This document shows positions 47,800 through 59,642 of a DNA stretch of 64,000 bases, in pieces. Both the position numbers and the translations under genes were made by a program. This stretch comes from Solicoccozyma terricola (lineage: Eukaryota; Basidiomycota; Tremellomycetes; Filobasidiales; Piskurozymaceae), in the NCBI GenBank assembly GCA_001600875.1, contig BCLD01000013.1, positions 650,450-714,449 on the forward strand, given 5' to 3'. The notes beneath the pieces are model-generated. The model did no database searches. It saw nothing but the letters and a program-made list of their open reading frames with translations, and was not told the origin of the DNA. The stretch's first letter is position 1; every line of letters begins with the position of its first letter.

Positions 47800-48634
47800 N
47801 NNNNNNNNNNNNNNNNNNNNNNNNNNNNNNNNNNNNNNNNNNNNNNNNNNNNNNNNNNNNNNNNNNNNNNNNNNNNNNNNNNNNNNNNNNNNNNNNNNNN
47901 NNNNNNNNNNNNNNNNNNNNNNNNNNNNNNNNNNNNNNNNNNNNNNNNNNNNNNNNNNNNNNNNNNNNNNNNNNNNNNNNNNNNNNNNNNNNNNNNNNNN
48001 NNNNNNNNNNNNNNNNNNNNNNNNNNNNNNNNNNNNNNNNNNNNNNNNNNNNNNNNNNNNNNNNNNNNNNNNNNNNNNNNNNNNNNNNNNNNNNNNNNNN
48101 NNNNNNNNNNNNNNNNNNNNNNNNNNNNNNNNNNNNNNNNNNNNNNNNNNNNNNNNNNNNNNNNNNNNNNNNNNNNNNNNNNNNNNNNNNNNNNNNNNNN
48201 NNNNNNNNNNNNNNNNNNNNNNNNNNNNNNNNNNNNNNNNNNNNNNNNNNNNNNNNNNNNNNNNNNNNNNNNNNNNNNNNNNNNNNNNNNNNNNNNNNNN
48301 NNNNNNNNNNNNNNNNNNNNNNNNNNNNNNNNNNNNNNNNNNNNNNNNNNNNNNNNNNNNNNNNNNNNNNNNNNNNNNNNNNNNNNNNNNNNNNNNNNNN
48401 NNNNNNNNNNNNNNNNNNNNNNNNNNNNNNNNNNNNNNNNNNNNNNNNNNNNNNNNNNNNNNNNNNNNNNNNNNNNNNNNNNNNNNNNNNNNNNNNNNNN
48501 NNNNNNNNNNNNNNNNNNNNNNNNNNNNNNNNNNNNNNNNNNNNNNNNNNNNNNNNNNNNNNNNNNNNNNNNNNNNNNNNNNNNNNNNNNNNNNNNNNNN
48601 NNNNNNNNNNNNNNNNNNNNNNNNNNNNNNNNNN
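47800..48634. other. Assembly gap of 835 N
   Basis: Flanked by GGGGG on the left and a C run on the right. It removes the 5' ends of the divergent PUP1 and GVP36-like genes. The length is not a round number, so it may be an estimated gap. Confidence 0.98.
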
Positions 48635-48716
48635 CCCCCCCCCCCCTCTCCTCTTCTCTTTTGTTCGTCCAAATACAGCTGGAAAAACCTCACTGCTTCT
48701 CTTCCTCCCATCTCAG

Positions 48717-51550
48717 TCCCTCAGGTTGATATGGCCGGGTTGACTAGGAATTTGAAGAATACAGTTCAGAGTACGAGGGAGAGGTTGGGGCAGGTGGCGG
48801 AAGGGGAGGTGACGGAGTGAGTTGGTCGAGCGAGCGAGCGCAGTGCAGCGCAGCGCAGCGAGTGTTGTGTCCCGGAGCGTAGCGAAGAATATCGACTCCC
48901 GCGAGCGCAGAGAGCAGTATTCTCTTTTCTTTGCGAGCGAAGCGAGCATTGTGTCCCTGAGCGTTTCGAAGAATATCGACTCCCGCGAGCGCAGCGAGCA
49001 ATACTCTCTTTGCTTCGCGAGCGAAGCGAGCGTTATGTCCCTTCGCGTAGCGAAGAATATTGTTCTCCGCGAGCAAAGCGAGCATTGTGTCCCTGAGCGC
49101 AGCGAAGAATATTGTTCTCCGCGAGAGCAGCGAGCAATACTGTCTTCGTTTTCTGCGAGCGAAGCGAGCACTATGTCACTGAGGGTAGCGAAGAATATCG
49201 TCTCCCGCAAGCGTAGCGCAGCGAGCAAAACATCTTTCGCCTCCTAGGATCAAGAGTGATTAACATCGTCTCTCACCTCTGCGTTTCGCGGGGCGGGGCG
49301 AGAGTGATCAACATATTCTTAGCTCTTTAACCAGCGAAGCAAAGCAGTAGAGTCTCTTAGTCTCTTCCCTGCTTTCCGCGATCGGGAATGAACAATATGG
49401 TCTTCACAACTCTTGCAAACGATACACTCCGTTCTTTGTCTTCCGCGAGAGGGAGCGAGGCAATATATCGTTGATCCTTTGCAAGACAGAGCGAGTGACA
49501 TTACTCTGTTCTCTGCCTTTCGCGAGCGAGGACGAGCTACGCACTCTCCTCGAGCGTAACACACGCTCTTGTCTCACTCAGACCGCAGCGAAAGACCCCG
49601 TGTCATCTTCCTGCGCGTCAGAGGGAGACCTTTTCCTTCTTGGGCGAGCCACGACCAGTGTGACGTTTGCGAATATCACAAAAGACGCTGGTTGATGGTT
49701 CTTGTGAGCGTGACGAGTGGATTGAATATTCACGAGCGGAGTGAGGACTACTCTTGTGAGAGGAGGGTAGTTCGTTTCGATGTGTGTGGAAATTTAATAT
49801 ATCGGTTCGAGTGCGTCACTCTAGCGCGTGTAGTGAGCGGCGATCCTGCGAGCACTACATTTGCGAGCGTAACGAGCCTTGCTCTTGCGAGTTTAACGAG
49901 CACAACTCTTGCGAATGTAGTGAACATTGCTCTCGTGATCAAGAAGATCACTACTCCCACGCTCGGACAGTTACTCTTGCCAGTATAACGAGCAATAGTC
50001 TCGCGAGTAGAAACGAGCAGTATTGCAACTACCGCAGAGACCATTCCTTCGTTTTCGGTCAGGAGATCGGGAAAGGAACGCTTCCCTCACGTTGTGTATG
50101 GGCCTCTTCGAGACCCACAATGGGATATATCCGTCGTTGAAACTATCAAAGCAACTGAAGACGACAACTTGCTGACGTCCTTGTCGCTTTCCATTTCTCT
50201 TTCACTTCTCTCTTCCTTTCAATCCCTCTGATCAGACTCCCTGCTGAATACAAAGCCTTGGAAGCTCGTGTAGATGCTTTGAACAATGTTCACAAGTCGA
50301 TGCTAAAGTGAGTTCTCGGGGATGCGGATTTCAAACGCACGCCGCCGAACACTGATGTCTCTTGGCGGTCGGTTAGGATCACAAAGGTCCACGAGACTGA
50401 GTCTGTAAGTTATTCGTCCAACCACTTGATAGTCGTGGAAGTATGCTGAGAGAATGGCCAATCATCACCACACAAGTACGACTACCCGACCCACATCTCC
50501 GAACAGTTCAATGAATTCGGCCATACCGTCCAAGCTGGTTGGTCGAATTTCGCCAACACCAACTTGAAGGTATTCTGCGTCTCCCTCCCTGCTTCAAATC
50601 TCCCCCCACGCTGATGCTCCTGGTAACCAATACAGAATACCAGTCTCCCAATCCCCACCCCAACAACTCATGCTCCTGCACCACCCAAGACACTTCCGCA
50701 TGCGTTATCCCGCGCTGCGAAGAGCGGTGCGGACCAAATCGCGGCTGCCGAGGTCGGTGTGAATGTAGGAGTTGGAGAGAGGTTGGGCAAGGCTTTGCGG
50801 ACGTATTCGAATGCGATGGAGAAGGTGGGTGGTGATCCTCGCGCGGAGAACTGTCCATGTTGGGGCTGGCCTGTTAAGATATTGATGTGGTACCTCCATC
50901 CTGGTTTCTTTTCCCAACGGACAACCAGGTCGGTGATGCTCGCCTCAGTCAAGATGAAATGATCGTCGACAAGTTCTTGACTCCTTGGCAAGCTACATTG
51001 AGCTCTTCGATCGCTCTCGCAATGAAAGCGCGGGCGAACGTGAAATCAGCTAGGTTGGAGTTGGATACTGCTAGGTCTACGTGAGTCGATGCAGGTAGGA
51101 CGAAGTGGTAGATGCCAGGTCGTCTGATCGTGATGCTCCCTCGTAGACTCAAGGCCGCCTCCCAGACCAAACAGGAGCAAGCGCGTCTCACCGTTGAAGA
51201 AGCGGAGGACAAGCTCGTTCAAACCACTGAAACCGCTATCGGTCTCATGAAATCCGTGCTTGAGAATGTAAGTCGAGAGACTAGACAAATATCATCCGCT
51301 CACGTACTGATTGGATACTCGCATTCGTCGATCAGCCCGAACCGTTGCAGAACTTGTCCTCGTTGGTCAAGGCTCAGTTGATCTACTTTAGCACCGCCGC
51401 CGAGGCGTTATCGGTGCGTCCCTCTTTGGCGTGATAGGAATTGGGGAATCTGACTCGAGTCCATTGCACCTCACAGAACATACAAACTGAAATCGATGAT
51501 GCTGCTACCGCCGCTGAAGGCGAATACAGGACCTCGCGGGCCACATGATC
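48717..51550 (+). CDS. GVP36: BAR-domain protein of the Gvp36 type (first exon probably in gap)
   Basis: Membrane-curving BAR protein; yeast Gvp36 is associated with Golgi vesicles, endocytosis and the vacuole. The first visible exon (48717-48816) contains MAGLTRNLKNTVQSTRERLG and is joined across a 1419-nt intron to ELPAEYKALEARVDALNNVH; the joined VTELPAEYKALEARVD matches the conserved segment of the family. Later exons: ITKVHETES, YDYPTHISEQFNEFGHTVQA, NTSLPIPTPTTHAPAPPKTL, VGDARLSQDEMIVDKFLTPW, KARANVKSARLELDTAR, EAEDKLVQTTETAIGLMKSV, PEPLQNLSSLVKAQLIYFST and a C-terminus ending EGEYRTSRAT. An acceptor precedes 48717 and the frame is open to it, so coding probably begins upstream. The giant intron holds a repeat array. 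Confidence 0.9.
48822..50035 (+). repeat. Degenerate palindromic repeat array (GAGCGnAGCGA core) in the GVP36 intron
   Basis: About 1.2 kb built from units of roughly 26-34 bp beginning GCGAGCGAAGCGAGC (an imperfect palindrome) and continuing ATTGTGTCCCT, AATATCGACTCCC or AATACTCTC. A higher-order pattern pairs two 26-bp units with a 32-34-bp unit, seen about four times between 48925 and 49235. Conservation is highest at 48850-49235; from 49260 onward only fragments such as GCGAGCGTAACGAGC, GCGAGTTTAACGAGC and GCGAGTAGAAACGAGC remain. Entirely inside the intron inferred from the GVP36 protein. No coding or transposase signal was seen. Confidence 0.9.
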
Positions 51551-51759
51551 CGGTTTGGCTGGTGGCTGAACGATCTCCGTCTACTCATTGGCGTAGCGCT
51601 GGTTCTTGGTATCGGTTTTTCTCTAACGGTGTTTATTATTCTCATGTTCTCAGGTAGATAACGGGGGGCGTGGGTTATGCGATTCATGTAAATAAAGACT
51701 CATCTCATGACAGGATCGAGATCGTATTGGTTGTCTATAGAAATGCTGCATTCCCGACG

Positions 51760-53789
51760 TCATGCCTGCTCCGGGTGTGGTGGGACGTCTGCGATGACTG
51801 TCTTGTTCTCCGTTGGCTGGTGAGCGTTTGAAAGTGGTCAGCTCCCTGTACCCCAAGAAACACCTGCCCAACCAAACTTCCAGACTCACCCTGACGCCAT
51901 CAACCCTAGGCACAACTCCATCTGCTGCTGCTTCCTTGGATTTTGCTGCAAGGATGTGAGCAGGTGGTATGGTGTATTTCTGAGGGAGCGAGAAGAGAAG
52001 GGGTGGCGGATCAGAATCTTGGTCTACTAACCCGTTCATCTCACGCATGCCTCACCTTCTTCTCCTTCTTCACCTTGACTGGCTCGACTGGCTTCGGGTA
52101 CGCCCTTCCCTCCACAGCCTGGAACTCCTCATCCTCTGCAAACACCTTTCGAATTGGCTCGAGGAGGTTGTTGATAGCGTCCATGGTCCCTCGCTTCAGA
52201 TCTCCAGGGTGTAAGGCCCCTGAAGCGAACTCGTCTTCCATATCCTGGTACGCCGAGTAATGAATTGGACCACCGAACTTTTCATCCCGTTCGATGGAAA
52301 AGAGACAGCCAGATGGTGCATCCGAGCGAACGAATGTATCCTCTCTCGCCGCAGCTGAATCTGGATCCTCCCCTCGTTCCGTGATATGTGCTCGTCGCAA
52401 GATGGAAATTGGAAACAACACGGCTTTCATGAACGATAACAGTCCGTTGTCTGTAATGTTCTTCTCCTCGCAGAAAGCCAACTTGATTTTCTTCTTCACG
52501 TCGGCTGCCGAGTCGAGGAAATCGATCTTAGAGTTTGGATCAGATGATGACATTTTCCCACCAGCGAGACCGGGTACCATCTCGTTCATCAGATGGGCAC
52601 GCTTTTTGTATCCAAGTCGTGGGAGGTAAAGTTCGGCGAAAGTGAAGATTTTACGCTGTCATAGGGGGACGGGGGGGGGGGGGGGGGGGGGGGAAAGATA
52701 TCGGAATGAGTGAATGCATCAACGTGTGCATGTCCTCCACCCAACTCACCTGATCAACACCACCGAATTGGAAATCCACATCGAGGTACTCCTCGTCCAA
52801 CGCTTGCAGACCAGGGTACAAAAGACTGCTCAACTGGGGAGTCTCTACTTGTTTGACGACTTCCGCTCCTGCCTTTTTGGCATCACGCTCCGAGACAATT
52901 GCGCATAGTCTACCCAGGATCGCAGAAAAATAAAAATAAACACTCTAGTTCCAAACCGCCTTCGCCACAGTATCGATCGACGGGAACCTCACCTGAAAAC
53001 ATCCAAGCTGTATTCTTTACTCAGCTGATAGTCACTCCCTGTGACGAACTGTAGCTTATCCGTTGGGACTCCGAGAGATGTGAAGACGGCGTGTAGGAGT
53101 TTGGAGTAGTATCCGACTCTGTGCGCGACGAGTTCGAGAGTGGATTTGGCGTTATCGAGGAATGCATGAATCTGTGAAAACCGTGTATTCAAAATATCAG
53201 ATATCAAAACTCAATTCCAACGAAATACGGATGTAAAGAGATCAAAAGTTTGTGCTCACGTCTGGAAAGCACGGGATTAATGTCAGCTTTGCTCCGCATA
53301 ACCATCGTATCACACCTAACGCCCCATAAAACTCACCTGCCAACAAAATCTTAACCTCGACACCAGCTTTCAAAAAATCCGCAATCTTCGTAAGAGGTAC
53401 AAAGTAACCGATATGCGCTGAAAAAGAAAAAGAAAAAGAAACCCCAGCATCCTCCCCACATCAGCCTATCGAACATTTCCCGTGGTCTCACAAGCCAGAA
53501 CCAAAACTCACGTCGACCGGTAGGTGCGGTACCTAATCAACACCAAGCCGAAGCCGAGCGAGAAAAATCAGTTCTTACTCCCTACCTCTGCATCACACCA
53601 AGACTCACCCCAGTAACATTTGATAACCTCCTCCTTTTCAAGTTTAGCTTTGATTAAATCTCCACCCAACGTTTCTTGTAGATCCTTTGTGATCAGGTCG
53701 AATGTAGCTTGTTGCGTTGCAGAGAGGGTTATTCCGGCTGGAGCGGTGGGTGGTGGTGGTGGTGTTGCAGCGGGAGTTGAGCCTGCCAT
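51760..53789 (-). CDS. TYS1: Tyrosyl-tRNA synthetase, cytosolic
   Basis: Charges tRNA-Tyr (class I synthetase). Start at 53789 ([20 protein letters not shown]). Short exons give [20 protein letters not shown] with the HIGH-type PHIG motif, [78 protein letters not shown] and [20 protein letters not shown] with the KMSSS motif, then [18 protein letters not shown]. After VKKEKK a donor joins [20 protein letters not shown] and a final exon ending PPHPEQA; without it the protein would end in VRHA. About 400 residues, the usual length for this class. A 23-nt G run (52671-52693) lies in an intron. Confidence 0.95.
52671..52693 (+). repeat. Poly-G run in a TYS1 intron
   Basis: 23 consecutive G residues, reading as C in the sense strand of the gene, between the exons ending FQFGGVDQ and beginning RKIFTF. 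Confidence 0.9.
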
Positions 53790-54538
53790 TTTGAAGTGTG
53801 GGGGGTTGGTATATTGGGATTTACCGACGGTGGGGGGTTGAGGATGGATGTGAGTGCTAGCTGGGTGTTGTGTAGTGTGATGTGGATGTGAAAGAGCTGA
53901 CTCGTTGGCTTTTTCCCTACATTTTACTATGCTCTATGCCATGTTATTTCAATGACTTGGTACCTGGACGCGCACGTGACCCGCCATGGCACCGAATAGG
54001 TTATATATGGTGGTGATGATGATGCAAACTACAAATGCTTACAATGCTTACATCGGTGGATGGGAGAGCACACTTCGCACCCCCATCCAGCCGTTAGTCT
54101 ATCCGTCGTGGTTGGAGAGGAGTAAAAGGGAAGATAATATCACCCGATCAAGTTGGGATAACTTTTGGACTGCTAAAGACCAAATCCCTTTCATACTGAC
54201 CCATTAGAGAAGTGCGTTGTTGCGTCGGTAACCCATCTATTGAGACGATTTTTATCCGTTCTATATCCGTTTCCCAAGTCGGTGAGAGTAGATCACGGAA
54301 TCAACTCCGTGCATTCTCCCGAAAAAATCCAGTTCGTTGCTGATTCGGTTCCAAAGTTTTGATGATCTTGGGAAATCCATTCCTCTACCCAAATGGCCCG
54401 TTTGATCCGGTCGAATCGGCCTAATCACTGGATCTTCCAACTTTCCACCATCAAAATTCCCCATCTCCGCATCATACCGTCTCAACCAACCAACCCTTTC
54501 CCAATACCCATTCAACCCAAACCACCCCCAACCACCCA
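53790..54538. promoter_or_regulatory. Region 5' of TYS1 and 3' of PET117
   Basis: About 750 bp with no gene recognised. A perfect 6-bp hairpin (CACGGA...TCCGTG) is at about 54295-54312. The TYS1 promoter should lie here. Confidence 0.45.
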
Positions 54539-55020
54539 CTACACCTCCCTCCCCCCTCTCCTCTCCTTCTCCCTCTCAATCTCCAACTGTTTCCGTTCCT
54601 CTACACTCCTCTTCAACCCTTGATCCTTCGCCAACTCTTCTTGTAGAGCTAAATTCCTCTCGTATTCTGCTCGACGACTTGCAAGGGATGTCGATGGGAT
54701 AGGAAGACCGGTTGGGGAGATTGGGTTGATGGGATTGGTAAGTGTTTGAGATGTTTGGGATGTTTGGGATGCTCGTTTTGCAGCTACACGAGCTTCATCT
54801 TTGACCACACCTTGATACATGTTCTTTTGTGGGCAGTAAACGCGCAGAGGACGAAAAGAAAAGAAAAGAAAGCAAGTTCAGCAGGAGAAGGGGAAGGGAT
54901 TTCCGAGTGGGACGGTGTACATACATATCTCTCGCGTTCTTGTATGAAATGGACGCCCCATACCGTGAGCGAGGTGGCTATGATTGATCCGCCTAGGAAT
55001 GCTTTAGCTGCTCGGGACAT
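54539..55020 (-). CDS. PET117: Cytochrome c oxidase assembly protein
   Basis: Small mitochondrial inner-membrane factor required for cytochrome oxidase assembly, acting with heme A synthesis (family knowledge). Exon 1 (from 55020) gives MSRAAKAFLGGSIIATSLTV then WGVHFIQERERY; exon 2 begins NMYQGVVKDEARVAAKRASQ. The N-terminal helix followed by VHFIQERER and QGVVKDEAR matches the family well. A Ser/Thr/Pro insertion of about 30 residues separates it from the second conserved helix (RRAEYERNLALQEELAKDQG), so the protein (about 125 residues) is longer than yeast Pet117. It lies head to head with ATP4, start codons 221 bp apart, and a shared promoter is plausible. Confidence 0.85.
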
Positions 55021-55241
55021 GACTGATGGGAGGAGGAGTGTGTGTGTTGGTGGTGGTGGTGTTGGTGGTGGATGTTGAACTTGCCCGACGGAGTGGAATT
55101 GCCTGCCCCCCCGTGAGAAATCCACTCCCCCCTGTTTGAAAAGGGGTTGAACCGGTCCATCCCGCATCTCACAACCCACACACATATCCCAGTATCACCA
55201 TCACCTCCCCCCCTCTCTCCCCTACATACACTCCCTCAACC

Positions 55242-56558
55242 ATGGCTTCCAAGTTCGCAGGACGTGCTCTTAGGCAAGCAGGTGAGTCGGGATACCCACA
55301 TCGTAGAACCCGGATGGGGGCAGTCACGCTGATCACGTCGGAGAATAGCTTTCGCAAGGCCAGCGGTCGTTGCTGCACCAAGGTGGGCGGCTTTACAGAC
55401 GTAGGTGTTTTGGTTTCTCTCGTGAACTTTTTTTCTTACTTGAATCGGAGGCTGATTATTGATCAATACAGCTCGCGTGGTATGGCTTCTCGTATGTCTT
55501 TTCACGTCCGTTCATCTCAGTCAACCGATTGAAGAATCTCACGCTTTCAACATCTCCTGCCCCGTGCTTGCGTCCTATCCTATATCACAGAGCCAACCCC
55601 AGATGAGAAGGCTGCTTCTATCATCAACTCCGTCCCTTCCACTTCGCTATTCACAAAGACAGGTGGTGTCATCCTCGGTACTGGTTTGACCGCCGCTGCC
55701 ATCTCATCTGAACTCTACGTGAGTTAGCGAGATCCACCAACAGCTTTTTTTTTTTACGACAGCCGCGCTCGACTAACACTCAATCCCAACCTCCCGGCGC
55801 AAACAGGTCGTTACTGAAGAAACCGTTCTCGCCGTCGGTTTCCTCGTTATCCTAGCTGCTGTCGCTCGTTCAATCGGTGCTCCATACTCCGCTTGGGCAA
55901 ACGCTCATATCGAGAGGATCAAGGGGATTTTGAACTCTGCGAGGAAGGAACATACTAAAGCTGTTACTGAGAGGATTGATTCAGTTGGGCAGATGAAGGA
56001 TGTTGTGCCGTTGACTGCGAGCTTGTATGCTGTTGCAAAGGTAAGTGAGGGAGGGGTTTTCGTGGGGATTGACATCGTCTATAGGGGTAGAATCGGAACA
56101 ACTGAACGGAATTTCTGACCATTTCGCTTTCTTTTTCTTTCTTTCCTTCTTTCCCTCCTTCCTTCCCTTTCGCTCCGATTCATCCTTTTCATTTCATTCA
56201 TCAGGAAATCAACGAGGTTGAACACAAAAACTTCACTTTTGCTCAAGAAGTCGCACTCAAAACCGAGCTCAAATCAGTCCTCGACTCTTGGGTTCGATAC
56301 GAGCAACAACAACGAGAATCTGAGCAAATCGAACTTGTGAAATCAGTTCAAGGCGCTGTTGATGCTGAGCTTGCCAAGCCAGCTTTCAGGAAACAATTGT
56401 TGGAGGAAGCTTTGAGTCATGTTGAGAGTGAGTAGTGGGATTTTGGATTGATTCAGTTGTAGAGTAGCGAGCGGTATGGTGTTGACGTGTTCTGGGGGCT
56501 TTTCTTTCCTTTCCCTTTCTCCTCCCATAGACATGGCAAAGGCCAAGGAGATCTAAGC
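55242..56558 (+). CDS. ATP4: Mitochondrial ATP synthase subunit b (subunit 4)
   Basis: Peripheral-stalk subunit of the F1Fo ATP synthase. Start at 55242 (MASKFAGRALRQA), an Arg-containing import presequence without acidic residues. Later exons: EKAASIINSVPSTSLFTKTG, GVILGTGLTAAAISSELY and VVTEETVLAVGFLVILAAVA (two membrane helices), RIKGILNSARKEHTKAVTER, VVPLTASLYAVAK, EINEVEHKNFTFAQEVALKT and the C-terminus ...ALSHVENMAKAKEI. The helix pair followed by a long charged stalk helix is diagnostic. The exon encoding the region just after the presequence is short and less certain. Divergent from PET117. Confidence 0.94.
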
Positions 56559-56800
56559 GAAAATTAGTCGAACTACTTAGATGGTTGAAGTGATGATGAA
56601 AATGGTCAAAAGAACCCAGAGCGATTCTTGTACGCCATATTCATGTGAATTAAAAACCCCCCAATGAAGACGTATTTCAAACCATCGTCGCGAAGAAAAG
56701 CATCATAAAAGGGGCGTCGTTGCGAATTACCATCAAGGAGATTTGAGATACAACGCTTTCTCTCTTCTATATCATTACACCTACCCAATCTCATTGAATT

Positions 56801-58441
56801 TCAAATCATCGTCTTCTCTTCCGCGTCCACCTTGTTCCCGTTCGTCTTGTCCTCGCTTGTCTTTGAGTCGTCGTCACTCGATCGAACCTTACTGATGAAC
56901 CAACTTGGACACCATCCCCGTGCGCCCGTGCTCTCGAGAATACAGTAGCTGTAAAAGTTGTATCGTTTGCTACGATGACGAAGAGGGGTTTGGCATTTAG
57001 GGCGATACTTTCAAAACATTATCGCACTTCAAAATCACACTCACAACACCCTCAAATGATCGTCTTGCTTCAGATCCAACTCATCCTCCCCCTTCTTCGC
57101 GTAGTCCATCAGCACAACACCTGGGAAGGAGCTGGAAATGACGCAGTCGTGAGGTATTGGTTTGGTACCAGTAGGTTCATCGGATGATGTCTTGGTGGAG
57201 ATGTCTGCGATCGGACGAGATAACTCGAGGAGACAACCTGCAAGTAGAACATAGCCATCAGTATCAATCAGGTAGATGTGTTCAATCACAATACCTCACC
57301 CGCAGGCACCCATCCGCTTAAAGATTCATCCGACGACGTCGCTCCTGTCCCTTCGGGATCCTTTTGAACTACCCACCACCCCTTGGCCTTGTTCAAAATG
57401 CTGAACGTCGCTCCCACCAACACGTCAAACTCATCCTCCCTTTCGGCGACGTAGGGGTATATCGCAACAGCGTATGAGATCTTCCTCTCTCCATCCTGCT
57501 CATCTCCCATAGAGTTACCCTCAACGCCAGCTGTCCGCATACCTGGGCTCGGTAATTCCGGGAAGTTGGCAGCACCAGAGCTACCCGGGGTGATCTTCCC
57601 ACTACCAGATGACTGTGCGGCCGCCTTGGCTTTAGCGCTGATGGGTTGAAGGACAGGCGGTCGATGAAGCCGGGTATCCTTGCTGTATGGATGAGGATTG
57701 GAACCTCCGGGTGTCGTGGAGGTGGCGGCAGCTGTAGGTCGTGAGTTTGATTGGGGGTTGGCGATACGACTAGCCGTGCGAGCCGCTTGCTTTTGTTGAG
57801 CGACTGCGATAGGTGATTTGATATCGCGCTGTGAGGAGAATGACAGTCTGATAAGGTACAAGAAAAAGTGTAGACTTCTCGCATACTCACGATATGCCTC
57901 AACATGAATACTGGCTTCTGATTCGCCTCTTTCAACTTTTGGAACAGCAACAACGGTTTCTCATCGTAACTCAAACATCGCTCTAATGCAGGCGTCTATA
58001 TGAGCAGCTGTGCTCGTAGAGAACGGCGACTATGGCCCCACACACTCACCTGTATTCCCAAAACAAATGAACATGGCATATTGCCTCCAATCATCTATGA
58101 TTTTATACTTTTTCAACGCAGCAGGTAAAACCTTCCAACATGGATCCTCTAGGGTAACTTTAAAGCTCTTCGCGGCAGAAACAGCAGCCTTCTGCGCGGA
58201 AGATGATGACGGTCCTGATATTGGTGCAGACGTCGCTGGAGTAGTATTAATCGATGAAGGTAAAGCTGGTATGTTTGAGATGAGAGACCTGCTAGGCGCA
58301 GAAGAAGGGGTGAGATTGACTACGGGTGTAGATGTGTCTGATTGACCGAATGGTGAGAATGATTGAGTTTGAGGTAATGTTGCGACCATTCCTGATGAGG
58401 AATTGGATCGATTCAGGGATATGACTTGCGCAGATGTAGAC

Positions 58442-58480
<39 letters not shown>

Positions 58481-59642
58481 GTGGACTTTTGAGAAGTAGC
58501 GTTGATGGCGGCGGTCGAAGAATCGACGTGTTTAGCTTCTAACAAGGACTGCCCGTTTCGAGAATATGGATTAGCTTGGAGTGTTGTCTTTGAAAAGAGG
58601 GTCATATATCAATATCAAATCGACAAAAATGCCGGGGGATTTGGTATGACTAACCAATTCATCCTCTTCATTGACTCTTGATCCCATTCCTCTTCCATCT
58701 TCCCGATATCTATCTCCTTCCCTTTGACGATCTCTTGACGCTTCCACCGTGGGATAACGCTGTGTATCATCCTATTTCCAAAGAATCACTCGTCAGTGAT
58801 ATGGTTCCAGACCCGACAATGATATTTTACACAGCGTACCTTGGAGGTGGTATTTGATAGTGTTATAAACAACCTGTGAATATCTGATTCAAGAGCTGCA
58901 ATGCGTTCATCTACCATCCCACGCCAAAAAAAAACCACGCATTAATCCAACTGCACCTAAATCCAAGTCTCAGTACCACCCCACTACCACTCACTTTGCT
59001 CCGCTATCACCTCCCACATTCTCTCTCCCATCATCGGATCAACAGTACTAGTCGGTGAATAAGCGACTTCGGACGCGGCTAGTCTGCCTTGTACTTGAGC
59101 GGGAAGAGAGTGTAGGATATTGTTCGGGTGTACGGTGGAAGATGAGGCTTGTGATTGTGCGTATGAAGATGTTGAGAATCTAGCTTCATCTATGACCGTT
59201 GAGTGATCGAAGGTATGTCAGGCTTTTTTTCTTTTCTTTTGGATTCAGAGGAAGAGAATAGAGATGTGAATCCATACCACTAGGTCTCCATTCATCGATC
59301 CCAATCTCAACACCTTGATCCAACTTCATCTCCCATACAGCTCTCAATATTGATAATCTATGACCGAGGGAGTTGATTCCAAGGTCTGCGAGAGAATGCG
59401 TATCAAGGAGGGAGAGCACGTCTCCTGTTATTCCTTGGTCTGCGGTAGATTTGAAAGGAGTTTTGGGAAGAATGAGGATGTCATGGCGATGAGGACCCGA
59501 TATGAATTAGTGTACTGGTGCATTGAGGGATAACGTGAAGGAGCTTACCAAACACAACATCCGAATACTGTCCATGACCGCTTTTGATGAACCATTCATG
59601 AACTCCTTGTTCATCCCAGTCTAGGAATGTCGGCGATGACAT
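56801..59642 (-). CDS. UBC2: Ste50/Ubc2-type adaptor (SAM, RA, two SH3)
   Basis: Scaffold linking Ras/Cdc42 signals to the Ste11-type MAPKKK in pheromone, filamentation and osmotic pathways. The start at 59642 gives MSSPTFLDWDEQGVHEWFIK, the SAM domain, completed by ITGDVLSLLDTHSLADLGIN and SLGHRLSILRAVWEMK. A Ser/Asn-rich linker with a poly-Asn run (GTT repeats on the plus strand at 58442-58480) precedes the RA domain (KSFKVTLEDPCWKVLPAALK with YKIIDDWRQYAMFICFGNTG). Two SH3 domains follow: ISYAVAIYPYVAEREDEFDV..GWWVV..GWVPAG, and GVVLMDYAKKGEDELDLKQD..GWCPSWFIS. The stop at 56801 follows DAEEKTMI. Ascomycete Ste50 lacks SH3 domains; the extra pair is the basidiomycete arrangement. Confidence 0.92.

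Noticed and set aside
47440..48729. Long plus-strand ORF across the second N gap
   Set aside because: Same artefact; the left flank is antisense to PUP1 exons.
48713..49228. Repeat-derived ORFs of 113-171 residues
   Set aside because: They follow the repeat unit on both strands and lie inside an intron defined by protein continuity.
48822..49240. CRISPR array or bacterial REP-type element
   Set aside because: Units are contiguous and degenerate with no unique spacers, and the context is a eukaryotic intron.
54290..54315. Hairpin CACGGA/TCCGTG as a terminator or riboswitch
   Set aside because: A short isolated stem in a eukaryotic intergenic region; expected by chance.
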